From NCBI GenBank assembly GCA_963383645.1, contig OY726572.1, positions 71,314,356 to 71,378,355 of the forward strand: a stretch of DNA of 64,000 nt, given 5' to 3'. This document shows, piece by piece, positions 1-12,202 of this stretch; positions within the stretch are counted from its first letter, which is position 1, and each line of letters begins with the position of its first letter. The stretch is from Muscardinus avellanarius. Lineage: Eukaryota; Chordata; Mammalia; Rodentia; Gliridae. The notes under the pieces are model-generated. The model saw only the letters and a list, made by a program, of their open reading frames with translations. It was not told the origin of the DNA and did not search any database. The position numbers and the translations under genes were made by a program.

Positions 1-752
1 TTAAAGTATGATTAGTCAAAAAGAGAAACATCTTTAGAACATTTGCTTACACACACATGATATTTTTTTATATAGTGAATATTTATGGATTCAATCACTA
101 ACAAGCTGATTATGGAAAGGTTGTGTGCAGGAAATGTAGTATGTTTCTTTTCTAAATTACGTAAATTTTGTCATTATAATGGAAGCCCTTAGTGGATATA
201 TTTTATGTTTCTTCACTAATAACTCAAATGTTTAAAGACAGAAAAGAAGACTTATAAATGCATTTGCATCAAGGTAGGAACTATTCTTCAAACATATGAA
301 TTCAATTTAGTGAATATGTTGAAAATCAGGCGCTTTACATTCAATCTAAGTTGGTCTTTGCAGAAATACTAGTGATACGTCCAATTCTCACCTACTTATA
401 AGACCTGAATTGAAGAATTATATTTCCAGCAATTAGGTTTCCACAATATGGTAAAGCTAGGATTCAGACCCATCTTTTCCAGACTAGTGAGCCTCCCATA
501 ATTGCCACTGGGGAGGAGCAGTGTGTGACTTCACTTCCTGATATGTCTCCTGTTACATGGTTGAAATCTGTTTACTAGACCTCCTCATTTCTCAATTAGG
601 CTGTATCAGCTAATTGCTTAATGGAAATTTGACATTAATTGAGAACAGAAATAAAATTTCTGGAAAAATTATTTGGCAATAAACATAAGAAAGAGTAAGA
701 CATGTTTGCTTATAAAGAAAATGGAATAAATGCTTATTACCAAAATAAAAAG
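1..752. other. Unique AT-rich sequence, no gene seen
   Basis: I see no repeat family, RNA gene or convincing reading frame here. The sequence is AT-rich with ordinary mammalian intergenic or intronic composition. Confidence 0.6.
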
Positions 753-890
753 CCATGTATGGTTGCTCACACCTATAATCCTAGTGCCTGGGGCTGAGAA
801 AGTAGAATCAGAGGTTCAAGAACAGCTGCAGCAAATTAGCAAGGCCCATGGCAACTTATTGAGACCCAGTTTTAAAATAAAATATAAGAA
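753..890 (+). repeat. Diverged SINE (B1-like left part)
   Basis: The stretch follows the B1-type order on the plus strand: a diverged start, 'cacacctataatcctagtgcctgg', 'gaggttcaagaacagc' and 'gagacccagtttt', then an A-rich tail. It is strongly decayed and lacks a clear ID-like right part. Confidence 0.65.
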
Positions 891-994
891 TTGGGGAAGT
901 AATTCTGAGGTAAAACGTGCCCCCCGAGTCATGTTCCATAATACCACAAATAAGAAAATAAAAACATAAAAATAAGAAGAAGGAAAAGAACCTA

Positions 995-1200
995 AAAGCA
1001 GGGAATGGTGGTGCATGCTTAGAATCCCAGAACTTGGGAGGCTGAGACAGGATGATCTCAGGTGTGCGGCCAGGCTCAGCTACTTAGTGAGGCCCTCCTC
1101 AACTTAGTGAAACCCTATTTAAATAATAAAAAGTAGGGCTGGGTGTGGCATGGAGGTAGAATGCTCCTGGGTTCAATCCTCAGTTCCTCAAAAAGAAAAT
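995..1200 (+). repeat. B1-dID composite SINE
   Basis: The plus-strand copy has a B1-like left part (tggtggtgcatgcttagaat, cttgggaggctgagacagga, tagtgaggccc), an A-rich linker near 1120-1135, and an ID-like right part (gggctgggtgtgg, gggttcaatcctcag) before an A tail. This is the sciuromorph-type composite SINE that recurs through the window. Confidence 0.8.
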
Positions 1201-4200
1201 ATGACACGATTTAAGTTGATTTTATTTGGAATAATCTGGTATGCTGCTTTTATGAAAAGAAAACAAAGTAAAAAAGAAGATTAAAATTAAATTTTATTTT
1301 ATATGGTATTGCTGGATCATATGGTAAGTTCATTTCCATTCTTCAGAAGATCCTCCGTACTGTTTTCAGAAGTGGTTGCACTAATTTGCAATCCTGCCAA
1401 CAATGTATTAGAGTTCCTACTTCTCCGCATTCTTTTCCGGCATTTGTTGTTGTTTGCATTTTGAATGATTGCCATTCTAGTTAGAGTTAGGTAAAATATC
1501 AGGATATTTTTTATTTGCATCTCTCTGATTGCTAATGTTGTTTATCACTTTTTTTAATATATTTATTGGCCATTTGAAATTTTTCTTTTGTGAAATATCT
1601 ATTTAGTTCACTTGCCCATCTTTTGATTGTGCTATTTGTTTCATAGTGCTGAGTTTTTTGAGTTCTCTGTGTATTCTAGATAATAGTTCTCTATTGGTGG
1701 AATAGTTGGCAAAATTTTTCTCGTATTCTGTCAGTTCTCTGCTGAGGTTCTTGATAGTTTTCTTTGCTACACAGAAGCTCTTCAGTTTAATGCAATCTCA
1801 CATATTGATCCTCTTCTTAATTTCTTGTGCCATTGGGGCCTTGTTAAGAAAGGTTTTACCTGTGGCTATGTGTTGCAATGTTGGACCTATGCCCTCTTCA
1901 AGAAGCTACAAGGTCATTAGTCTGCTTTCTAAGCCTTTGATCCATCTTGAACTGACTTTTGTGCAGGGTGAGAAAGTTTATTTCCATTTTCCTGTATATG
2001 GTTAACCAATTTTGCCAACATCATTTGTTGAAGTGACTTTTTTCTAGTGTATGTTTTTGGCTCCATTATCAAAAATCAATTGGTTGCAAGTATTGAGATT
2101 TGTTTCTGAGTCTTCTACTCAGCTCCATTGGTATATATGTCTGTTTTTGTGCCAGTACCATGATGTTTTTAATACTATGGATTTTAGTATAGCTTAAAAT
2201 TAGATATTTTAATGCCTCCTGCATGATTTTTGTTGCTGAGCATTACCTTGGCTATTCTAGTTTTTTGTTGTTCCAAATGATTTAAGGACAGATTTTTCTA
2301 TGACTGCGAGGAATGACCTTGGTTATTTAATGGGTATTGAATTGAAACTGAAGATCACTTTTGAAAGAGTCTCCATTTTGCTGATATTTATTCTTCCTAT
2401 CTAAGAACATGGGAGATCTTTCCATCTTCCATCTTAGATTAGAATCTTAGAAATCCATCTTAGATTTCTTTTTTTTTTTTCAACATTTTATAATTTTCTT
2501 AGTAGAGGTTCTTTACCTTTATGGTTAGATTTATTCCTAAGTATTTTATTTTTTGTGTTGTGTATCCCGATTAGAATGAAGGGCTTTCTGGATTTCCTTT
2601 TCAATATATTTATGGTTAGCAAACATAAAAGCTTCTGATTTTTTAACATTAATTTTTTTTATCCAGACATGTTGCTGAAATTGATGATCGGTTCTAAAGA
2701 TGTTTTGGTTGAGTTTGTTGTGTCTTCTAATTATAATATCATGTTATCTGCAAATAATGATAGTTTTAGTTCTTTTTTATTTTTACTCCCTTTATTTCCT
2801 TCTTTTGCCTTATTTCTCTGGCTAGAGTCTCAAGTACTATATTGAAAAAAAGTGGTGATAATGAACATCCTTGTCTTTTCCTATTTTTAGGGAAAATTCT
2901 CACAGTATTTCCCTATTTAATATGATGTTTACTGTGGACCTATTGCATATTGCTTTTATGATGTTGAGGTATGTTCCTTCAGTTTCAATTCTCTGCAGTG
3001 TACCTACTAAAATTATCATGTGATTTTTGTCACTAGTTCTTTTTATATGATGAATTACATGGATTAATTTTTGTATGTTGAACCAACCCATGGGATGAAT
3101 CTACCCAATCAACATGGGATGAACCCTACTTGGTTATGGTCTATTATTTTCTTAATGTATTTTTCAATGCATGTTGCTAGTATTTTGTTTAGCAGGTTTA
3201 CTTCTAACTTTATCAATGATATAGTCCTATATTTTTCTTCCCTTTATCTGTCTTTATTTGGTTTTGGTATTAATGTGATGTTGGCTTCATAGAATGTATA
3301 TGGGAGGGTCCTGCTTCTTTCTATTTCAGGCAATAGATCGAGAAATATTGAGATTAGCATTTCTATAAGGGTTTTATGAAAATTCACCTGGGAAACCATC
3401 TAGTCCTAGGTTTTTGTTTGATGGTGGGCACTTTATTGCTGGCTCAATATCTTTGACTCAGTTTAGGAAGGTTGCATTTATTTAGAAAATTGCCAATTTC
3501 TTCCAAATTTTCCATTTTTGTTGGAGTATAGTTTTTCAAAGTAGTTTCTGAAAAACCTCTGAATTTCTATACTGTTGGTAGTAATATCTTCTTTTTCATC
3601 TCTTATTTTTATAATTTGAATTGATTCTCTATTTTCTTTTTGTTAGGCTGGTTAGTGGGCTAGTGGGTATCTATCTTGTTAATTTTTTCAAGAAACCAGC
3701 TTTTGATTTTGTTGATTTTTTGCATTTTTTATTCTCTACTTTTTTACTTAATTGATTTTTTTGCTCTGATTAAATTTTTTTTTCCTGTCTTTTACTAGCT
3801 TTAGGTTAGACTATTCCTATTTTTCAAGACCTATGAGATGTGTCAGTAGGCTATTTATTTACTGATTTTCTATTCTTCTTACCCAGGCACTCCCTGCTAT
3901 GAATTTGACTATTAGTACTGCCTTCGAGGCGTCCAAGAGGTTTGGTTTGTTGAATATTTCTGTATTTTTTAAGAATTTTTTTGATTTTGTATCTTACTTC
4001 TTCTATGACTCATTTTTAGTTTAGCAGTGTGATATTCAGTCTCCACATGTTTATGTGATTACAATGGGTCTTCTTATAGTTGATTTCTAGTTTTATTTCA
4101 TTGTGTGATGGGGTGTGTCTATATAGGGCCTAAGGAGATTCGGCCTGAGCGGCCTACGGCCTAAGGCAAAACTTTAAGTAAAGTGATTCAGCAAAAAAGG

Positions 4201-4420
4201 GGCAAAGATGGCGCCTGGAGGAAGCTAGGAAGGCGTGGTTTCCCCATTCATTATGGGTGGGGAGACTGAGTGGTTTTTCCCTTTCTACCTTTAAAGGAGC
4301 TTTTCACACACATGAATGGCTCATGTACTGGCCTGGGATTGGCTGTAAACTACGTGCTAGTGATCTTTATCCCGGATAGGCTAGGCTATTTCTCATGGGA
4401 ATTCCCCTCGTGGTTTGGTG

Positions 4421-4430
4421 CTATATAATA
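4421..4430 (+). promoter_or_regulatory. TATA-like box of the solo LTR
   Basis: The sequence ctatataata lies about 17 bp upstream of the LTR's AATAAA signal, as expected for a compact U3-R junction. Whether it still directs transcription is not known. Confidence 0.5.
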
Positions 4431-4446
4431 TGAGTGCTTGGAGAGA

Positions 4447-4452
4447 AATAAA
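4447..4452 (+). terminator. Polyadenylation signal AATAAA of the solo LTR
   Basis: The canonical hexamer AATAAA lies about 100 bp before the LTR's 3' end. It marks the R region and fixes the LTR on the plus strand. Confidence 0.6.
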
Positions 4453-5854
4453 TGAGATCTTGCTTGACTTGACTCCCGGCTCGTGGGTTTGTGTTCGAGT
4501 CGTCGGTACATCTCACCAAGCCCCGTCAGCTGTCGGGCTGGATTCCCGACAATTGTGAACTGAAAAGACACAGAAGAATATGGCACTTTTTAAAAAATTT
4601 GATAGTGCTCACTTTGTGGCCCAGGATGTGATTTATTTTGGAGAAGGTTTCATGAGCAGCTGAAAAAAATGTGAACTCTGTTGTAGTTGGATGAAATATT
4701 TTGTGTGTGTCTAAAAGATTCTTTTGATTTATGATGTTCCTTAGGTCCAAGGCATCTTTACTGACCTTTTGTCTAAAAGATGGATCTAGTAATGTGACAG
4801 GGGTGATGAAATCTCCCAGTATTATTGTATTGGGATCTATGTGTGACTTAATATCACAAAGAGTTTATTTTATGAAAGTAGCTGCACCTATGTTTGGAAC
4901 ATAAATATTGACTATCATTATTTCTTCTTGCTGGATTTTTCCTTTTACCACTAAGAATGACCTGCTTTGTCTTTTTTGATAAGCTTGGGCTTGAAGTCTA
5001 ATTTGTCTGATATAGTTGCTACTCCTGCTTGTTTTTGAATTCTATTGTAATAGATTACCTTGCTCCAGCCTTTTTACTTTAGTTTCTGACTATTTTTACT
5101 TGTTAGTTGTATTTTTTGCAGGCAGCGAATAGATGGATTCTGTTTTTATAATCTATTTTGCCACCTTATGTCTTTTTCTTATGGGGGTGAGGCTGTTTAT
5201 GTTCAGTGAGATTATGGAGAAATTATTTTTAATTCCTAACATTTCAAGTTTCAACTTCTGTTTGAGGTAGTGTTTTTCTTCCTTACTTAGCTGTTTGTTT
5301 GATGAAAGTGATTGTTTCTCTGGTTCTGGCATGTATTACTTATTTCTTCTTTGCAGTTAATCTATTTGAGTATTTTCTCTAGTGCTGGTTTGGATGACAT
5401 AAATTCTTTCAGCTTCTGTTTGTTGTGGAAGATTTTTATTTTCCTGTTGAATTTGAGAGATAGTTTTGTTAGATAGAAAAATTTTGGTTGAAAGTTGTTT
5501 TCTTTCAGAGTTTATATTATGTTACTCCAGGTTATTCTGACTTTCATGACTTGGTTTGGGAAGTCTGAGGTAATTCTCATTGGTTTGTCTCTGAAAGTCA
5601 CTTGTCTTTTCTTTCTGTTGCCTTTAAGATTCTCTCCTTGGCTTCTACATTAGTCAGTTTTCTGCTCTCTGATCTAACTTATAGCTTTTTGTTCTGCTGC
5701 CTTTCACTTTTCATGTTCTGTTCAAACTTATGCTGGTTTCTTTCATCAGAAGGCTATTTTCATGACAATAGAGATCAAGTGAGCAGGACTGATATGTGTT
5801 GCTTCCATCTGATGCCATCTCCTTGGAAGTTCTTGAATTATATCATTTTAGTAA

Positions 5855-6080
5855 CTTTATTTTTTTTTTTGAGGGTGTACTGAGAATTGAACCCAGGGTC
5901 ATACTACCTCTGAGCTACATCCCCAGAACTTTTTTTTTAGATTTTTTGAGGGAGGGGGCTTGAAAAAAGGGTCTTGTTAGGTTGCTGAACATCTCTCTAA
6001 GTGACTGAGATTGGTCTTGTACCTAAAATCTTCCTGTCTCAACCTCTCAAGTACTGGGAATACAGGTGTGTACTCCCATG
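5855..6080 (-). repeat. B1-dID composite SINE, minus strand
   Basis: The antisense copy starts with a T-tract, then the ID-like part (attgaacccagggtc, ctctgagctacatcccca) and the B1-like part (ggtcttgttaggttgctga, cctgtctcaacctctcaagt, tactgggaatacaggtgtgt). It abuts the end of the L1. Confidence 0.8.
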
Positions 6081-7285
6081 CCCTGCAGCATCAGATTTGA
6101 TTCAGGATTTTTGCTCAAGAAAAATCAAATCACAGATAGAGCAACTTCAGGAACCTCCCAGTTATAAGGGCCTTTTGTTCATGCTACAGGCTAAACTTAT
6201 CTTTTATGATTGCATCATCACAATAAGATTTAAATAATTACAAACAATCCATGCTGCCTCTATGCACATGAGACATGTGCATCTCTAGGTAGTATTAATG
6301 TAAGTCTTTAAGAAAGCATAAAATACCTAGGTATCTTTAAAGCACCAAATGCCCTATAGTGGTAGTGAATCTGCATTAAAAACTTAGAAGGTTGTTGGCA
6401 CAGTGGAAAGAACATTGACTTTGAAGTTATAAAACTCATTCTCAAACTCCATATACTATTAGCAAGTTTCATGACCTGAGGCAATATCAAATGTCACATA
6501 TTTGGAAAAAAAATTAGCTATAAGGTATAAAACTACCCACCATGAAGTGTAATGGTGAAAATCCACGAACCACACACTTGATAAAGATACTTAGAACAGA
6601 TTTCATTCTTACAGCTCTATTAATCAAGATAAATATTTTCCAATTTAGCATTATGTCATGGATTGATAGAATTCCCCTTTTAAAGAGTATGAGTATTCAG
6701 CCAAAATAGAGCTAGTACTAAAGTGTTTTAAATTTATTTCTCTGAACAATAACTGTGTCTCCCTGAGGAGATTTTGCAATAAGATAACCACAGCTGGAGG
6801 GTCACTTAGTTAAAAAAAAAAAAAAAAAAAAAACCTTAACAATTGTTGTGAAAATGTTAATTGTTAATTGGTGGTGTAACAACTATCCTGTAAAATGTTG
6901 TGCTAATTGATCTCCTGTTATTTTATTTTTAATTTTCAGTTTGTTTTAGCTTTTTCCCTATATAGAAATATATTTAATTATTCTGTTGGCACATTCTGTT
7001 TTTTTACCCATAATTCTTGTGCATTTTACATAAGAACTAAAAAGTAATAGGATACTAATGATCTTGATAAAAATGAGTAATACATTCATTTACATAAAAT
7101 GCTTTTATTCAAAAAAAAGTTGTGCATTGCTGAAAAATGATAATTCAGTGGAACAATCTAAAATGGCAAAATTATTGAATATAAAGTTTTCTATTTTGAG
7201 CTATCATATTTATTTTATGTATAAAATAAAAATTTAAAAGACTATAAAAGTACCATTGTAGCAACATATTAATTAGGAAGAACAG
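6081..7285. other. Unique AT-rich sequence with one A-tract
   Basis: I see no gene. A pure A run lies near 6811-6832. The frames at 6001-6237 and 6308-6490 are short and featureless. Confidence 0.55.
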
Positions 7286-7365
7286 TTTTTTTGTTTTTTT
7301 CTTTTTTTCAATGCTAGGGATAGAACCCAGGAGCAATGTACCTATAAACTACACAACCAGTCGTA
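7286..7365 (-). repeat. ID-like SINE right part, fragment
   Basis: A T-rich start is followed by 'atgctagggatagaacccag' and 'tacctataaactacacaacc', the antisense ID-like half. The B1-like half is missing because another SINE and a (TTTA)n run follow. Confidence 0.6.
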
Positions 7366-7369
7366 TTAT

Positions 7370-7373
7370 TATT

Positions 7374-7416
<43 letters not shown>

Positions 7417-7420
7417 TTTT
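7370..7420. repeat. (TTTA)n microsatellite
   Basis: This is a tandem TTTA tetranucleotide run of about 12 units directly before the antisense SINE, so it is the expanded A-rich tail of that SINE. Confidence 0.95.
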
Positions 7421-7421
7421 T

Positions 7422-7735
7422 GCAGCAGTGGGGATGGAACCCAGGAGCATTCTACCTCTGAGTTACACCCCTAGCCGTATTTTTTAGCCTTTTTTATTTT
7501 TGAAACAGGGTCTCATGGAGTTACAAAGGGCCTTACTGAATAGCTGAGGCTGTCCACAAACCACTATCCTCTAGTTTCAGCCTCCTGAATGCTGGTAGTA
7601 TTTATTTTTGAAACAGGGTCTCATTGAGTTGAAAAGGACCTCGGTGAGTAGTTGAGGCTGTCTGGGAACCATGATTCTCCAGTATTAGCCTCCCAAATGC
7701 TGGGATTATAGGCATGTGCTACCGTGCCTGGCTTT
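7422..7735 (-). repeat. B1-dID SINE with a duplicated B1-like half
   Basis: The antisense ID-like part at 7422-7485 (gggatggaacccaggagcat) is followed by two successive B1-like halves. Each begins with 'tgaaacagggtctcat' (about 7502 and 7609) and each contains a 'cagcctcc' or 'tagcctcc' and 'atgctgg' block. The second ends in the usual 'gtgctaccgtgcctggc'. Confidence 0.8.
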
Positions 7736-7973
7736 TGATTTTGTTTTTGTTTTGTTTTTTTAAATAAGGGTAATTCTGGTATTTATTGTAAAGGAACTCT
7801 CCAGTGACAATTTTTATAGATATACTTTGAAATCAGTATAGCAAAGAGTGATCATTTTATCATATATTTTGCTAATAACAACATCATTATTAAGATGTTC
7901 ACAATTACCTAGGTTCACTAAATATATCTTTTGTAATTATTTCCCTTATTTTTAATTTTTTATTGATTTGTTA

Positions 7974-8198
7974 TAGTCATAAATCTTTTTTTTTCTTCTT
8001 TTTTGGTGGTACTGGGGTTCCTGGAAGCCCTTCTCCCTCCGGGCTACACTCCCAGACCTATTTTATACTTTTTATTTGGAAACAGGGTCTTTTAAACCAG
8101 TGTGGCTGATTTTGAACCTGCGCAATCCTCCTGTCTCCGCCTCTCAAGCGCAGGGATTATAAGCGTGCGCCACCACGCCCAGTGTAGTCATACATCTT
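7974..8198 (-). repeat. SINE of the 'ttaagccag' subfamily with target duplication
   Basis: The antisense composite SINE lies at about 7988-8184 and is flanked by tagtcataaatctt (7974-7987) and tagtcatacatctt (8185-8198), a 14-bp duplication with one mismatch. It carries the diagnostic block 'ctggaagcccttct' and 'tttaaaccagtgtggctg'. Confidence 0.88.
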
Positions 8199-8712
8199 AA
8201 TGGAGTACAAAGATGGTAGAGGCATACATACATACCTATAAATATTTCTTAAAAATTAAAATTTTTTTTGACAGCCAAAAACAGATACTGTGACAGATCA
8301 TACTACTTCTCAAGAAATGGTTATATCAAACCAATAAAATCCTCTTCATTTTTGTAATCTTATCAAGAGTTTAAACAATGTTAAATCTGTACTGAGGACT
8401 TGCAGCCTTCATAGGATTCCTGTTAATGACAATGGGGTGTGAATCACTGTGTACTTGAATGGATCATTATGGTACGCTGACAAAGTATTCAAAGAGGAAG
8501 AGAAAGGAATATGAGAGAGCAAAGAAAGCTAGACAGAGGAGTGGTGATGAGAAAGAGCAAGAGGGAGGAGAATGAGGGAGGCAGGGGAGAAGCTAATAAT
8601 GAAATGAGCTTACCACTTTTTCTGATGACACATAATTTATCTGCTCAGTGAAGGCCAGAAAGCAAATGGACATGTTTGATAATGACAAGGATGAGGATGT
8701 ATGTATGTATCT

Positions 8713-8744
<32 letters not shown>

Positions 8745-9124
8745 CTGTGTGTGTAGCTTGAAATTGCCCATAAATCTATTACCGTGAACTATAGAGACCG
8801 AATTGTAGTATGTGCCCCTTCAATTAGGTAAGTATATATAACAAAAAATACTACATTATTGCAAAAGTTTATACGCCTTTTATTTACCTTATTAGAACCT
8901 ATATTCCATGTCAACAAAATGTTCTTCTACAAAAATGTAATATTTCATTTTATGGTATAGATTAGTTTAGTGATATTTTTCCATTACATTTATTCCCATC
9001 ACTTAGATATTATGAGCAATGTTATGGCAAATCTTTTGTGGATATAAAACTTGATCCACTCTTTATTAATTTCTTAAGATTAATTTTTATAAGCAAAAAT
9101 GTAACCAATATTACCTTAGGAAAC
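8199..9124. other. Unique sequence with a TG microsatellite
   Basis: A TG-rich run (TATG/TG)n lies at about 8697-8755. A purine-rich patch (gaga, gagg) lies at about 8490-8590. No gene is seen. Confidence 0.55.
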
Positions 9125-9300
9125 ACTGGTCAACCTCCGAGCTACACCCCCTGCCCTATTTTTTATTCTTTATTTTCGAGCAGGATCTCACTAAGTTGTG
9201 GAGGGCATCGCTAAGTAGCTGAGGCTGTCCTTGAACCATGGTCCTCTGGTCTCAGCCTCCCAAATGTTGGGATTACAAGCGTGCATCACCACACCTGGCT
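9125..9300 (-). repeat. B1-dID SINE, truncated in the ID part
   Basis: The antisense copy begins inside the ID-like part (cctccgagctacaccccctg) and keeps the whole B1-like part, ending 'gcatcaccacacctggct'. Confidence 0.82.
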
Positions 9301-9685
9301 TATACATATATATTCTAATATTCTATGCATACATATATATTAATATATATGACTATATGTATGTATTTTTATGTGAATAATATTTTTCTTATGATTGTAT
9401 TTCTCAGATTTTTGTTGGTAGAATATAATGAAAAATTGTTAATTTATTTAACTGAATATCTTAGTCTTTTTCTTAGTTAAAATACATTAAACCAAATATG
9501 AATTTTTTCAGGCAGATAATTTTAATATCTAATATTAATCTGTAAGAATAATTTTTATCAAATTACCATTATTTATAGCTCCTTTGTCAGTTATTTTTCA
9601 TTATTCATTAGAAGTACTAGAAAATGGGTAAAATAAAAATGACAAAAACTGGTTATTTTATTAGTTTAGAAGATATACTAGAGGT
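9301..9685. other. Unique, very AT-rich sequence
   Basis: Repeated short ATATAT and TATGTA patches lie near 9301-9365. Nothing else is recognisable. Confidence 0.5.
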
Positions 9686-9686
9686 T

Positions 9687-9693
9687 TGTTTGT

Positions 9694-9736
<43 letters not shown>

Positions 9737-9738
9737 TT
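9687..9738. repeat. (TTTA)n microsatellite
   Basis: This is a run of TTTA/TTTG units directly before an antisense SINE, derived from its tail. Confidence 0.95.
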
Positions 9739-9925
9739 CAGTACTGGGTATGGAGCCCAGGGATATTCTAACTCTGAGCTATACCTGCAACAGTATATTT
9801 TTTGAAACAAAGTCTCACTAATTTGCAGAGGGCCTCACTAAGTAGCTGAGGATGTCTGCAAAGATCCCCCTGTCTTCAGCCTTTCAAGTACTGAGTTTAC
9901 AAGCATGCACCGCCACACCCAGCTT
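9739..9925 (-). repeat. B1-dID composite SINE, minus strand
   Basis: The ID-like part (cagtactgggtatggagccc) and the B1-like part (ctcactaagtagctgaggat, acaagcatgcaccgccacac) are both present in antisense order. Confidence 0.85.
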
Positions 9926-9959
9926 CCCAGCATATTCTAAATTTTTGACACCATTATGA

Positions 9960-10313
9960 CTGGCTGTTAAATGTTCCCCAAAGGGCTTGAGTTAAAGTGG
10001 GTGCTCCTGGAAAATGGTAGAACTTTTAGGAGGAAGGGCTTAATGGAAGAAAGTTCGATCATTGAGTGTGGGCCCATGAAGGAGATATTGGGACCTTGCT
10101 CATCCCTGTCTTTCTTTTGCTTTCCAAACGTCTTTACGCCAACAGTTCTTCTCTACTACACATTTCCATCACCATGTGGGACTGCACTACAGAGCCAAAG
10201 GGACAGGTCCATTTACTTTGGACACTGAAACTACGTAGCAAAATAATGTGTTTCTCCTTATAAGTTGTTTATAATTCGGGTATTTGGCCATAAAAATGGA
10301 AATCTAATACAGC
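9960..10313 (+). mobile_element. Ancient MaLR/MLT-type solo LTR
   Basis: The order of segments matches mammalian MaLR-type LTRs: 'aaatgttccccaaaggg', 'tggtagaacttttaggagga', 'gaaggagatattgggacc', then a decayed 3' part ('actgaaactacgtagcaaaa', 'ataagttgtttataattcgg') ending 'tctaatacag'. It is strongly diverged and has no clear flanking duplication. The exact subfamily is not determined. Confidence 0.7.
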
Positions 10314-10974
10314 CACTAAGTTTGAATATTGTTTAGAAATACATATGTATCTCATATTAAAAATAAAGGTGAGATAAAATAAATAATGTATTTCAAAAAT
10401 GTAATAATATGAAGCAATATTTTTCAGAGTAAAGTTTGAAACTATTAACAAAACTATCTTGTGATTATTCTTAGAAAACTTTAAATGTTTTACTAAAATT
10501 TAGATTATAGTCTCACTGTATTTTTTTGTTTTGTTCTTGTTGGATTTTTATGAATATTCCTATATAATCTGTTGTATAAATAATTTTAATTATTACTACA
10601 GAATTATGTGTAGCATAAATTTTTTGTTTTGTTTCCTTTATAACTTTATATTTCAATTTATTTCATTTATAAGAGTTCTGATTTTTTTGTTTCTTAATTT
10701 TCTGTTATTTTTTTCTGATTTGCATTGTGAACAAAGATAGTATACTGCATTCCTTTCATTTTCTTACTTGAGTTATTTTCAGTTTTGCTTTGTGCTCTAG
10801 TGTATATTTGTTTTTATAAACCTCAAATGATTTATTGAATAAGTATATACTTTCTGTTCATGTGGTAAAATAAATTTTATATTTATTAAACTATAAGTAC
10901 TAAATTCTTCTAGGAGATATTATATATCATCTGAAAAAATTAATTGTATATTAGAGTAAAAGTTAAAGAACTAT
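10314..10974. other. Unique, very AT-rich sequence
   Basis: No repeat family or gene is recognised. The frame at 10531-10740 is a hydrophobic low-complexity translation of T-rich DNA. Confidence 0.5.
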
Positions 10975-10975
10975 G

Positions 10976-11192
10976 GTTTTTTTTTTAATTTTTTGTGGTA
11001 CTGGGGATTGAACCTAGCGCCATTCTTCCTCAGAGCTATACCTCCAGCCCTAATTTTATTCATATTTGAAAACAAAGTCTCACTAAGATGCGGAGGGCCT
11101 CACTATGTAGCTGAGGCTATGCGTGAACTGTGATCCACCTGTCTTAGCCTCCCAAATGTTGGGATTACAAGCGTGCAGTACCACGCCAGGCC
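10976..11192 (-). repeat. B1-dID composite SINE, minus strand
   Basis: A T-tract is followed by 'gtggtactggggattgaacc' (ID-like), then 'tctcactaagatgcggaggg' and 'gattacaagcgtgcagtacc' (B1-like). Confidence 0.87.
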
Positions 11193-11978
11193 TACACTCT
11201 TCACTTAAATATTTCTTTTTCCCCTAGGTTTCCTAGCAGTGTCACTTTTTAAGAGTGCCTTGTGCTCTGACCAGAAGTACATGCATCAGTATCTCCCTGA
11301 TGAAATAACACTTTCTCTAACTCTATTTCTTTCAGAATCATGAAAAACTGCTGTATCTTCTTCCAGGCTCTTTATTTACACAAAAAATCCAGGAGGATGT
11401 TTGAGACCTTAATTGTACAGGTTACCACACATGCCCATGCTCATAAGGCTGTTGAGTAATACCGACCAAAATGATGACATCAAGCTCCAAATTTATTCTC
11501 CATTTTAGTTCATGACATTTCTAGTCAAGCCTCTAATACTTCTACGCCCTCTTGAGTCCCCTACAGAAGACACTTTTGTGAACCTTGTAGGGAGGGTACC
11601 AATAAGTTACACATGGCTTCTTATTCCCTCTTCTACCTCTAATTTTAGTCTCCCCCCCTTCTCCATTATTCTAACTAGTGTTCCCCACACTTTCTTATTT
11701 GTAATGGTAAAGATGCGATGGAAAATAAAACATGATTCTAAATTTCTTCTGTACTTTTCCATGAATCTTGAATATAACAGGCTATAAATTTTTTTTCCTT
11801 CTCTTCATTGGTTCAAAGGAGAGATAAAATACCTTTTGATATTTTAAGGTACTAGTTGGTTTTCCAGAGTTCATACCTCTTACATTATCCTTTGCAAAAC
11901 AATAACAATGTCATATCATCAAAACAATTAATACTAAAATTTGTAACAACACATCAAGTCTGAGAAATCTTGTCTTAT
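11193..11978. other. Unique sequence, no gene seen
   Basis: This is less AT-rich than its neighbours and pyrimidine-biased. The 91-codon frame at 11512-11787 shows no recognisable domain and I do not call it a gene. Confidence 0.5.
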
Positions 11979-12154
11979 GGCCAGGCATGGTGGCACACAT
12001 CTGTAATCCCAATACTTGGGAGGCTGAAACATGAGGATCACAAGTTCAAGGGCAGCCTCAGCAATGTAGGGAGACCCTACTTCAAAGTAAAAAGAAATAG
12101 GGCCTGGGGTGTGGGGTATGCCCCTAGATTCATTTTCTAGCGTAACAACAACAC
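11979..12154 (+). repeat. B1-dID composite SINE, plus strand
   Basis: The B1-like part starts 'ggccaggcatggtggcacac', continues 'cttgggaggctgaaacatga', and is followed by a shortened, degenerate ID-like part (gggcctggggtgtggggtat). Confidence 0.85.

Positions 12155-12202
<48 letters not shown>

Larger units (their letters stand above)
4106..4551 (+). mobile_element. Solo LTR of an endogenous retrovirus inside the L1
   Basis: A block of about 446 bp begins TG and ends CA and interrupts the L1 cleanly. The flanks carry the same hexamer ATTGTG at 4100-4105 and 4552-4557. A reading with a 4-bp duplication (ATTG) and an LTR starting TGT at 4104 is equally possible, so class I versus class II cannot be settled. 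A TATA-like element lies at 4421-4430 and AATAAA at 4447-4452. A motif AAGATGGCGCC near 4206-4216 resembles a YY1 site. No internal retroviral genes are present. Confidence 0.85.
1300..5854 (-). mobile_element. Long LINE-1 (L1) remnant, ORF2 region, minus strand
   Basis: Read on the plus strand, the sequence follows the antisense of mammalian L1 ORF2 from its C-terminal coding end (near 1310) towards its N-terminal and inter-ORF region (near 5850). Landmarks include the antisense of the ORF2 C-terminus at about 1310-1560, the segment for the reverse-transcriptase core at about 2700-3300, and the endonuclease half at about 3800-5200. The frame is broken many times, so it cannot encode ORF2p. 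No 3' UTR or tail is seen at the left end. A solo LTR interrupts it at 4106-4551. Confidence 0.88.
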
